A stretch of 64,000 nucleotides of DNA from Micractinium sp. NFX-FRZ (taxonomy: Eukaryota > Chlorophyta > Trebouxiophyceae > Chlorellales > Chlorellaceae): positions 218,871-282,870 of the forward strand of contig JAPTJF010000022.1 in the NCBI GenBank assembly GCA_029339195.1, read 5' to 3'. The position numbers and the translations under genes are program-made. The notes beneath the pieces are model-generated. The model searched no databases, was not told the origin of the DNA, and was given only the letters and a program-made list of their open reading frames with translations. Of this stretch, positions 1-11,900 are shown piece after piece (the stretch's first letter is position 1; each line of letters starts with the position of its first letter).

Positions 1-2990
1 CCGACCCCGCCCGCAAGCTGTACAGCGTGTGCGCCGACCATGTGTCGCTGTTCAGCGGGCTGACGGTGTACAGCTCTGGTGCGGGCGAGGTGACCTTCTT
101 GGGCGCCACCGACCGCGGGCCCAACCAGGTAGGTGCCAGCGGCCCTTGGGCATTCGAGGCAGCGCTGAGATCAGTTGCTGGCGCACGCTCAGCCGAAGGT
201 GCTCTCGCCCCAAGACAGGTTCTGTGCTTTCACATGCCCTGCTCCTCTTCCCGCCATGCTCCCCTCCCTCTCTCCCTCCCTCCCTCCCGCAGGGGTGCAA
301 GGACATCAAGGATGATGGCGGCCCCGTGGTGGCGGGCGGCAACTGCAAAGCCTCCAACACCACCGACTGCAACGACTGGGGGCGCGCCTACTACGGCCTG
401 GATGAGTTCCGCGGCCAGAAGATGAACCAGACCAGCACCTCCAACAACGGCCAGGGCTTCCCCGCGCCCCACTTTTCACCCGGCCTCATGGCGCTGCGAC
501 TGGACACTGCCAGCGGCATGCTGTCGGTTGGCCAGCACTGCTCGCTGTGGTACCTGGGGGCCGGCGGGGAGCGGGTGCCCGCCACGGGGCTGCCCAACTG
601 GCAGGCGGGGCCCTATGTGCCGGGACAGGGCGACAACGTGCCATGTGAGTGTTCACGGGTCGCTGGGGCGTGCGTGTGTGTGTGCTGTAGGAATGCGCGG
701 TGGCCACCTGAAAATGCATGCTGCTGGGCGGACGGGTGTGCAGGCACATGCTGGGCACTCTTGCCTGGCATGCAGCTTGCTGAACCCAGCTGCCCGCTCA
801 CATATTGTTTGAATTGGATGACACACACGTCGTGCGGGGCGGCATGTGATGTCGTGCAGACGGCGGCATGTGCACCAACCCCGTGGCCGCCGACTTCCCC
901 GTGGCGGCGCCCTTCTACAACCCCGCCGGCATCGATGTGGAGGTGGGGGATGAGCACAGGAAGCTGGGGTGTTGAATGTGCAGGGGTTGACTGCAGGTCA
1001 ACCCCAGGTAGGGCAGGCAGCCAGAGCTGGCTGCAGTGGCAGCAAGGGCATGCCTTCCTCTTCCGCTTCACACCGTCCTCCCTGCCTGCCCCTCACCTGC
1101 CGCAGGACATCCAAGTCATCCCGGGCACCTCCAACCCACGCCTGTGCCTGCTGTCTGACGAGTACAGCCCCTCTGTGGCCGTCGTCAACTGCGATGTCGA
1201 CCACGCCAGCTGCGGAGAGGTGGCCACCATGGGGGGTGCTGCTTTATGTCGTTTGCTACAGCCGCCGCTGCTGCCACTGCTGCTGCTGCTGCTGCTGCTT
1301 AAGGCTGCTGCTTAAGCTGCTGCTTAAGGAATTCCGTTGTTGTTGCCGCTGCTGCTGCTGCTGCTGTTGCCACTGCTGCTGCTGCTGCTGCGTATACCTT
1401 GCCTGCTGCGTATACCTCGCCTGCTGCACTCTTCCCCTTGACCAACTCCACTGCGTCCGCCTGCCCCTCTGTTTCCTCATCCCGCCACTCCCTTGCCGCA
1501 GATCAAGGTGCGCTACGTGCCGCAGTCCCTGGGCGCCGCCTCCTTCTTCGGCGGATTCACCGGCTATCCAGTCAGGGCTGTGCTGCCCAACTCCTTCCTG
1601 ATGCGGCGCGTCAACAAGGGCCTGGAGAACGCGGCTGTGTCGCCCGACGGCAAGAGCGCGTGGACCATGATGCAGTCTGGCATGGGAGACGACAGCGGCT
1701 CCTCACCCTACAAGGCCTCCTTCACACTCACCGCCGCCAAGCTAGACTTTTCCGACCCGATGGACGCCAAGCTGGCGGGGGTGTACCTCTACGTCGGTGC
1801 GAGGGCGTGGGGAGGGTGGTGGGCGAGATGGAGCAGGTGGGGCTGATCAGGTGGAAAGCTCGTTTTGTGAGGCAGGCGGTGGCATGCCAACACTTGAGAT
1901 GATTGAAACATACAATCACGAGCAAGCCGGCAGCCAAGGGGTGCGCATGCAACTGTGCCTGTTTGCATAGCTTGTAACATGCGATTGATGCCCCGGAGGC
2001 TCGCTGAGCGTGGCGGGGCAACCCTGCATGCCGCCCATCTGCTCCGCCCCTGCCCCCTCCCCGCCTACAGCCGACCACCCCGCCTCGTGGGGGCAGAACC
2101 CCTCCGCCAAGAGCATCTACTCCTCCTCCTTTGCCTGGGCTTCCCAGCACGTCACCTCCGCCTCCCTGCCTGCCGACTACCCTCTGCTGCTGGTCGGCGA
2201 GCGCGCCAAGGACCAGGTGGGCGGGTGGGATGCAACAAGGGAGGGCCGGGTGCCTCCCCGCCTTCTCGGCTGGATCTGCTTCCCCCGCTCAGCCATCTTC
2301 CGTGCAACTGCACCGCCGGGCTGTCCGCTCCTTGGTGCTCCACCCCCCTGCGCCATCTCTGCTTCCGCTCCTGCTCGACACCTCCCCCGGGCCTTTTCCT
2401 CTCCCCTGCACACCCTCCCTTTCTTTCCACACCCGTTCAACAGGTCAAGGTCTACTTGGCAGACTTCAGCCAGGCCACCGATGTGACCGGGCTGTACCCC
2501 AACACCACCGGCACTCCCGACCTCCTCTACTTCGACTCCACCACATTCAGTGAGCAGGGAGCTGGCTGGCAGGCTGGCCGGGGTGTGGGTGGGTGGGTGG
2601 GGTGGGTGGGTGGGGGGGCTGACGGTGGCATGTGGGCACTTTGCTGGCACTGACGGCCGCACCTGTACATGACGTCAGGTCCCACCCAACCCAACCTCTG
2701 CTGCAGCCAACTCCACCACCACCACCGCCGGCGTGGTGGCTGCCCTGAATGCCCGGGGCATCAAGCCCGCACGCAAGATCAGGGCCTTTGACACCGGCGT
2801 GCTGGCGGGTGCCACCGCCGCCCCCCTCATCCCCGGCTGGGTGGGGGCCACCGCCAAGCAGGAGGGCCTGGCTGCGCTGGGCGACTGCGTGGTTGCAATT
2901 GGTGACGACAATGACTTTGGGCTGGGGGGCAACCCACAGAGCCAGCTCAACATCGTGCGCCTGCCCACCTGCATCACCCAGCTCTACCAG
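1..2990 (+). other. Domain block: phytase-like esterase propeller 1
   Basis: Exons: 1-128, 293-644, 860-942, 1106-1219, 1502-1796, 2071-2216, 2444-2549, 2707-2990. Visible family signatures are DRGPNQ at the first exon end, a GLPNWQ segment, the acidic SDEYSPSVAVVN segment, and RRVNKGLENAAVSPDG followed by an MMQS segment. These match the order seen in the family called esterase-like activity of phytase (PF13449). The chemical activity of that family is poorly defined, so phytate hydrolysis is not claimed. The N-terminal part of this propeller is cut by the window edge. Confidence 0.8.
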
Positions 2991-5900
2991 GTGGGTGGGG
3001 GTGTGTGTGAGGGGTGCGGTGGGGCTGGGGGGCTGGGGGGAGATCACCCCCCATGATGCGTGGGGGGCGCAGGAGCCGTGTTAAGCGGGATGTGTATTGT
3101 GCGTGTGCCGGTGGGAGCATAACCGCCAGGCTGACTGACGTGGCTGGCATGCTGCTGCCTGCAGACGATGAGCCCGCCCGCCCCGGCCACCCTGGGTGTG
3201 CGAATCCTTCATGTCAACGACATCCACGCCAGGTGGGGGGGCATGCTTGACGCTGCAATGGCCGGCTGTTTGGCCGTCTAGCTTGCAACAGGCTCGCCGC
3301 GGCAGTCGCTTATGTTTGGCCTCCGCGCTGATGTCCCGTGCCTCCTCCCCTCCCTGCCCCCATCGTCACAACAGGATCGAGCCCGCCGACTCCAGCTACA
3401 ACCCTGTGACTGCAGCCCAGTACGGCACCGCCTATGGCGGCCTGGCACGGCTGGCTGGTTACGTTGCTGCGGCCCGCACCGAGGCTGCGGCTGCCGGCCA
3501 GGACATCCTGGTGCTGCACGCGGGTGAGGCCCTGGGAGCAGTGGGGCTGTTGGTGCTTGACAGGGACCGGCCTTGGTTGAAACCTGCTTGCGCCGCCACC
3601 ACAACCGCATGAATTGACCCTTCACCTTCTGCCCGCCCCGCCTGCTCCTCCCCGCCCACCCACCCACCCGCCCGATCAGGCGACCAGTACACGGGCACCA
3701 GCTGGGATTCGTACTACACGCGGCAGGGCAACTTCAGCGTGGCCGGCCTGCTCAACATGATCAACTTTGATGCCATGGCCGCCGGAAACCACGAGGTGCG
3801 TGGGGCCCAGGGGAAGGGTTGGCCCCGGAGTCGGTCGCCTGCTCCAGTGGCAGTGCCACATGCCTTCCGTGGGTGCCCGCTCGTCTCCTCACCCTCCCTG
3901 TTCCTGACCCGCTCTCCACCCCCTGCGCCTTCACCCCGTGTGTTCAGTTCGACTACGGCCCAGCCAACCTTGCCGGCTTCGCCAGCACCCTCGCCGCGCC
4001 CATCCTCAGCTGCAACGTGGATGTGAGCAAATCAGAGCTGGCCGGAAAGGTGGCGCCCTTCACCATCAAGACGCTGCCCGTCAGCGGCAAGAAGGTTGCC
4101 ATCATCGGCCTGTCCCCTCCCGACACCCAGATCACCAGCTCGCCAGGCAAGGCAGAGGGCTGCATGCCGACTGGGAGCATGCGGGGTGGCATCGAATGGG
4201 GTGGGGAGGCTGCGTAGCTAGTGGTAGCGTAAGCTTGCTGGGATGGGATTGAGATGGGAGCAGTGGCAGGGCGGGATGAGCAGGCAGGGGGGGTGGGGCG
4301 CACCATGCTCCCCATTTAAGGCCTTACGAAAGCTCCGCCCCTTGCCCCATCCCACCCTACTGCAGGCCCCAACGTCACCATCCTGAACATCGAGGCCTCC
4401 CTGCCCGGATGCATTGCGGACGCCAAGGCGCAGGGCGCCGACATGATTGTTCTGCTGGCGCATGTGAGAGGGGCGCGGGCTGCCTGCCGTGGGGTGATAG
4501 CACTCGCCTTTGGCTGGCCGCGGCGCTCATGCATGCTAGCGCTGTGGCGCTCTCAGCTTGGCCTACCCTGCCCGCTCATGCGTGCTTCATTGCCAGATGC
4601 TTCTCCAGTGTTGCCCGCTGCCTGACCGGCATCGCGCCTTCCCCTCCACACGCCGCCCCGCAGATTGGATACGACCGCGATCTACAGGTGGCTGGCAGCG
4701 CCGCCTTCCAGGAAGTGGACATTATCATCGGAGGCCACTCCCACTCCTTTTTGTACGGCGCCCCCGCCCCCGGCGGCCAGCCCCAGCTGCCCGGCAGCCC
4801 CAACCCCAACCTCACCAGCAGCGCGCGTGAGGGGGCGGTGGCCTCCGGCCCCTACCCCACCAACGTGCTCAACGGCAACAAGACCATCCCCATTGCCACC
4901 GCACTGTGGGGCTCCAGGTCGGTCAGCAACGGCCAAGCAGGATGAGGGCACTTTCTTCCTCCCTCCCTCGCCACCCTCAAGCTGCCCTCCCTCACACCCT
5001 CCCCGCTCGCCCGCCTCCTCACTAACCCTTCCCCCCGCCCCCCGCCTGCCTGTTTATGCAACTCGTGCAGGTATGTGGGCAGCCTGGCCACCGAGTGGGA
5101 CCAGTCGGGCGCCCTGCTCAACTACTCCGGCTCCCCCGTGCTGCTGGGAGGCAGCGGGTCGGTGAACCCGGTGACAGAGGACGCAGCAGTGGCGGCACGC
5201 GTGGCGGAGCTGCGGGTGCCCCTGGAGGCGCTGGCCGCCCAGGTTGTGGGTGAGTGAGGGCCGCTCTGCCTCTCCTCTTCTGCCCCTGCGCCCGCCTTGG
5301 CTGCCTGCCCACCCTCTTCTGGCCACCAGTCAACAGGCTGGCCAGCACATCCACCCGCCGCGATTGGTGGACAGTGCAGCGAGCCTGGCAAGCGGCTGCA
5401 GACACCATAGGTGCCTCTGCAGACACCATAGGTGCCTGCCATTCTCCGGCCCCGCCCCACCTCAGATCTTGTGCACCCCCTTATGCACTAACCCGCCTGC
5501 GGCCCCACCTGTGCAGGCCAGCTGGCCACCCCGCTGGTGGGCCACGCCGACCGCACCATCGGCCGCAACCAGGAGACCAACACCGGCAACCTGGTGTGCC
5601 AGGCACTCAAGTTTGCAGCCACCACAGGCGTGGTGAGCGGGGCGGGGTGGGGGTGCACCATGAGCGGGTGGCGGTGGTCTGGCTCTGAGGGTGGGTGGCG
5701 CTCCCTCGGACGATGGTGATCATTGTGAGGAGGGTGTTAGGGTTTAGGGTTGGGGGTCACCCCTGCAACAAAGGGTGGTGCTCAGTCTGAGTGCCCATCA
5801 CTGACGCTGGCGCCACCTGCCCTCTCCCCTGCTGCCTCCCCCCCCCCCCAGCCCGCCGCCGCCGCCGTGCTGGCCGCCAACCCGGGCCTGCCCGTGGTGT

Positions 5901-8900
5901 GCCTGGAGAATGCGGGCGGCCTGCGCGCCGACATCCCCGCCGGCAACGTCACCATGGCGCAGATCAACAGCGTGCTGCCCTTTGGAAACACGTGCGTGGG
6001 GGCGGGGCCGCTGCCTGGGGGTGTGGGGGAATTGCCTGGCAGTGCAACCGCAGCGTGCAGGCAGGCAGGCAGGGATGTCTGGCAGGCAGGGATGTCTGGG
6101 TTTGGCAGCCCAAAGCCGGCGCTTCTTGCAATGTGTGCCATGCGTGGCTGCCCTCTCACACATGGCACCCCCGCCGCCCCGCCCCCCTGCAGCTTTGTGC
6201 TCATGCGCATCTCCCCCGCCACCCTCATCTCCACCCTCAACAACGCGCTCTCCGGCTGGACCGGCGACAGCACCGCCGCCGGCCGCTTCTCCCAGGTGCG
6301 CCGGCCAGCGCTCTTTACACATGCCCCACAGTGTTGGAGGCATGTTGTCTGAGGCACTACGCCGCTCTGCCGATGCAGCATGCATGCATCCCACCGCCCC
6401 TCCCATCTCATCCTTCCTCCCCACCACTCGCGGCCCCGCGCAGATCGGCGGCATGCGCCTGGCCTTTGACCCCCGCCTGCCCGACAAGTTTGGCCGGCTG
6501 GTGGGTGCCACCCTCACCGACGCGCCCGGCACGCCCTCGCTGCTCACCTACACCGGCGACCTGATGCTGCTGACAACCAACTACATTGCCGCAGGAGGCG
6601 ACAAGTGAGTGCGGGGGTGCGCCGGGAGACGAGGGGGCACAGTGCAGCTGCCATGGCCTGCGCTGCCCTGTCGGCAGGTGCTGCTGGCTAAGCTGGGGGT
6701 TTTTGTATGTCCACTCTGACACCCGGTCCCGCTCACTAATTCTCTCGCTGACCCTCCCTATACGTCCGCCCCACGCCCCCCCTCTTCCCCCCCGCACCGC
6801 CCACCCGGCAGCTTCACCGCCCTGGCGGCCGTCAAGCCCCTGCTGGACACCAGCGTGGGTGACGCCCAGGTGCTGGCCGACTACATTGCCGCCAACTCAC
6901 CCGTCTCCGCCGCCAAGGACGGACGCATCGCCAACTGCGCCGCCACCCCCAACGAGCTGTGCCCTTCGTTCCTGAAGCTCTCCGACCTGCCCACCACAGC
7001 CTCCAGCAACGCCGCGGGCGAGGTGGTCGGCAAGTGAGTGGGATGGGTCTGCTGCTGGCGTGGCTGGCAGTGTACTAGTGTGATGTCCGTGCGAGCCTAA
7101 CGATTGTCTTTTGGCCCCAACTCCCGGGGGGCCCACCTCGCACATATCTTTAATTGGCCTTGATGCTCCACCCACACCCCAGTGGCAACTCTTGCCTTGC
7201 ACGCACCCGCCTCCCAAGCACGCCCCACTCCCCGGCCCCCTGCGGCAGGTTCCCCTCCACCGCCGCCTTCACCCTGTCCCAGCTCAACCCCGCGCTGGCC
7301 TCCACGCCCGGCGCGCTGGACGGCGCCGCCAGCTGCGTCGCCGACCCCACGGGCCGCCGCAAGTACAGCGTGTGCGCCGACCACGTGTCCCTGTTCAGCG
7401 GGCTGACGCTGTACAGCTCCAGCGCCGCCAATGGGCTGACCTTCCTGGGCACCACAGACCGCGGCCCCAACCAGGTAAGCTGTCTGGTGGCTGTAAGCGA
7501 GGTGCCAGCTCACAAACAGGATCCCGCCGCGCTCCCTCACCCCGCCCCACTCCCACGGGCGGCCCTCTGCATTGCTAGGCTAAATACATCATGCATCTCT
7601 GCTCCTGTTTTCTTGCCCGCCACCCAAGCAGGGGTGCAAGGACATCAAGGACGAGGTGGGGCCCGCCGCCGCCGGCGCCACCTGCTCCTCCACCAACGCC
7701 ACCGGCTGCAACGACTGGGGCAACGCGTATTACGGCGTGGACACCTACAAGGGCCTGAAGATGAACCAGACCAGCGCCTCAAACCTGGGCCAGGTGGGTG
7801 GGATGGGGGCGGTGTGGGCGTGGGTGGGCGAGTGAAGGAGCAGGTGCGTGTGTTTGTGTGACTGTGCTTGTGTGTGACTGACAGTGCTTGTGTGCATTGC
7901 AAGCGGGTGGATGGGGGGAGGGACGCCGGGCTGCACCACGCCTGCATGCCGCCCCGCCTGCCATGTGTGCAATACGACAGCCCCTACTGTGCGCTTGACG
8001 CCCCACCAACAACCGCCGCCTGCCACCCACCCCACCCCACCCCACCCTCAGGGCTTCCCCGTGCCCCGCTTCTCCCCCGGCTTCATGGCACTGCGCCTGG
8101 ACACCACCAGCGGCACGCTGTCGGTGGGCAAGCACTGCTCGCTGTGGTACCCAGGGGCCGGCGCGGAGCGGGTGCCCGCCACGGGCCTGCCCAACTGGCA
8201 GGCGGGGCCCTACCTGCCCAGCCAGGGCGACAACGTGCCGTGTGAGTGTTCGAGAGGGGAGGGCTGGGCAGGGGGTGAGGTGGGGTTGGGAGGGCCGCTT
8301 GGCTTGCTGCTCGGGTGGCAAGTGGCCACACACCAGTGCCTGTGGGGGGTGAGGCAGGGTGTTAGCCCAAGACTTAAATGCACGCCGTCGCCGCGCGCAC
8401 TGTTCTGCTTTCTGCTGGCAGTCTCTTAGTATGCCACGATCGCGCCCTGGGCATTGTGCAAGCCATGAGCACAGCAGTGTGCCAGCTGACTGTGCCCTGC
8501 TGCCCCCCCAATTGTCTTCTGCAGACGGCGCGATGTGCACCAACCCTCAGGCCGCCGACTTCCCGGTGGGAGACCCCTTCTACAACCCCGCCGGCATCGA
8601 CGTGGAGGTGAGGCTGCCGGCTGCTGGCTGCTGGGCGGGGCCGATTAGGGAGCTCCCCACCAGGGCAGGACGGGTAAACGCAGCGCGCCTGCTGTGTGGC
8701 AACCACGCACGGCAGGCCCCCACTCCCTGCCTCTTCTGGCGGCGCCCCCACGCATGCTGGCCCCTCTCCCGCCCCACCCCTGCCCGCAGGACATCCAAGT
8801 CATCCCGGGCACCTCCAACCCACGCCTGTGCCTGCTGTCTGACGAGTACAGCCCCTCTGTGGCCGTCGTCAACTGCGATGTCGACCACGCCAGCTGCGGA

Positions 8901-11900
8901 GAGGTGCGCTGGAGGCCGGGGGTGGGGAGGTTGACAGGGTAGACTCGGTTCACAAAGCAATGGGGAGGTGAACGGACATACACAGTTCACAAAGAGATGG
9001 GAGGCCAGGCCTTGTTTTGTCTGCGGCCAGCCGCAGTGCGGTGCGACCTGCCCATCACCTTCAAACAAACAGTGCCATCACCAGCAGTGTCTGCCTCGCT
9101 GCGCCTCGTTCCACCATGCCGCTCCGGCGTTTTGGCTGACATCGACCATCACACCTGCCCCTGCGCCTGCCCCTGTGCCTGCCCGCCCCTCCCCCGCCCC
9201 CCTGCTGCAGATCAAGGTTCGCTACGTGCCGCAGTCCCTGGGCGCCTTCTTTGCCGGCTCCAGCTTCACTGGCTCTGGCTACCCCGTCAAGGCTGTGCTG
9301 CCCAACGCCTTCCTAAAGCGGCGCAACAACAAGGGGCTGGAGAACGCGGCTGTGTCGCCCGACGGCAAGAGCGCGTGGACCATGATGCAGTCTGCCATGG
9401 GCGACGACGGCGGCTCCTCCCCACACAAGGCCTCCTTCACCCTCACCGCTGCCAAGCTGGACTTCTCTGACCCGATGGACGCCAAGCTGGCGGGGGTGTA
9501 CCTTTACGTCGGTGCGTCGCTGGCTGGGGAGGGTGGTGGGCGAGGTCGAGTGGATGGGTTTGATCAGGCGCAGAGCTACCCAGTTGTTTTGCGAGGCAGG
9601 CAGCAGCGAGGCCACCGCACAAGTCGAGGAAGCAGGGCAGATAGACACGGACAGATAGACATGCAAGTGGCGGCCAGGCAGTGCACATGCAACTGTGGTT
9701 GTCATGCACATTGCGTGCAATGGGTGCCAGGCCTACTTGCTCAGCAAGCTCAGACATGCATGCATGCCGCTCATCTGCTCCGCCCCTGTCCCCTCCCGCC
9801 CACCCCGCAGCCGACCACCCCGCCTCGTGGGGCCAGAACCCCTCGGCCAAGAGCATCTACGCCTCCTCCTTCTCATGGGCCTCCGAGCACGTGGCCGGCG
9901 CCAACCTGTCTGCCACCTACCCGCTGCTGCTGGTGGGCGAGCGCGCCAAGGACCAGGTGGGTGGGCGGGCAGGGGGTTGGGTGGGGCAGGGTGCCTGCTC
10001 ATCTCCTGGCTGCCTCTGCTGCACGCTCATCACGGACTGATGCTCTGCCGCATACGCAGCAGCTGATTTCTCTTGGGCACAGCGGCTGCTCCCCACAGCA
10101 GGCCTCATCAGCAGGCGGGCTCTCCCCTCCGACCCATGCCCCGGTGCTGACAAGGCGGGAGGCAGGATGCCAGCCTCCCAAACCCTGCCTGTCCCCCACT
10201 CCCAACGCAAACCCACCCCAGTCACCCCACCTTCCGCTCTGCATCCTCTCCACTTGCACGCTTGGCAGGTCAAAGCGCTCAGCTGACACCCCCTGCCCAC
10301 ACCCCTCAACCTCTCCCCATGCACCCTCCCCCTCCCCTCCCTGCCAACAGGTCAAGGTCTACCTGGCGGACTTCAGCCAGGCCACCGACGTGAGCGGGCT
10401 GTACCCCAACACCACCGGCACTCCTGACCTCCTGTACTTCGACTCCACCGCATTCAGTGAGTGTGCCTGCTGCTTGCCATGGCCGCGCTTGGTCCCTGGC
10501 GGACAATGGCTGCCGCCTGTCTGCCCGCCGTGTTTCCCTCTCTCCTTCCTTCCTTCCTGCTATGCTTGTGAGGCTGCACAGACTCGCGGCTGGTGATGGT
10601 CTCAATCCACTGGAAGCAAACAGTGGCGTGCGCGCAACTGACGCGATGCCGCCGTGCTGCTGCCCGCCATGCCTTCAACGCCAACCCGCCTCCCCTGCCC
10701 CACCCACGCCTCCTCCGCGCCGCCTCCTACAGCCAACTCCAGCACCACCACCGCCGGCGTGGTGGCCGCCCTGAGCGCCCAGGGCATCAAGCCCGCCCGC
10801 AAGATCAGGGCCTTTGACACTGGCGTGCTTGCGGGTGCCACCGCCGCCCCCCTCATCCCCGGCTGGGTGGGGGCCACCGCCAAGCAGGAGGGTCTGGCCG
10901 TGCTGGGCGACTGCGTGGTGGCGATTGGTGAGCAGCCGTGCCGGTCAAGACACGTGCCTGCTGGCCTGCTGCCATCGGATGGCTGGCCCAACACGTCTGG
11001 CTGGCCCCCTCCGAAGCCATATCGACCACCTGCTCTTGACAGCTGGCGGCGTGGCCTCGGCGTGACGTTCACTCGCCATTGCGCATCCAACTGTTGCCAC
11101 CGTGCTCTTCTGCCTTGCGCCCACAGGCGACGACGACGACTTTGGGCTGGGGGGCAACCCGCAGAGCCAGCTGAACATCGTGCGCCTGCCCACCTGCATC
11201 ACCCAGCTCTACCAGGTGGGTGCGTGTGTGTGGGCGGCGGTGGGTGGCATGGCGTGTGACGGGCTGGCCCTCTTCCCCTCTTCCCAGCGTGCCTGATGGT
11301 GCATGCTTGAATGTGCATGTCTGGCGCATGGCTGGTGCACCCACCCAGTGGCAGCCACCCGACAGCCGCTGCCTCCCTCTCCCCCCTGTGCAGACCCTGA
11401 ACACGGATGCCCTGACCCTCAACGCCACCCAGCTCACCGGCAATGGCGAGCGGGTGACTGTGAGCTGGGACCTGCAGCTGAGCGGCGCCCACCCCAGTGA
11501 CACCGTGGCACTCTACCTGGCCCCCGTCTCTTCCTCCTTTGCCTCCTCCTATGCCATCAAGTACAAGCTGGCGGGCGCCACCAGCGGCAGCGCCAGGTCA
11601 GCTGGACAATCTCCAAGTGCTGTGCTGCGCTGTGCAGTAGTTTGACTGTCAATCTTGCCAGCGTGCTGGCAGCAGCCAGCTTGCAAGCTTGCATGCACGC
11701 TGCTTGTGCCCCTGACCCGTCACACCCTCGTGCAATGCATCACTTGCCTGCTCGCCTTACCCACCCGCCCGGTCCTCCCCTCCCTCGCCCCTTCCCCTCG
11801 CCCGCCCGCAGCTTCCGCCTGCTCAACGTGCGGCAGGACTACCAGTTTGCGCTGGTCACCAACCGCACCGGCACCCCCACCGTGCTGGCCACCTCGCCCG

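Noticed and set aside
7034..7248. A gene boundary between two tandem phosphatase genes
   Set aside because: There is no stop after GEVVGK other than inside a normal intron, the splice is in phase, and the next exon has no start or signal peptide.
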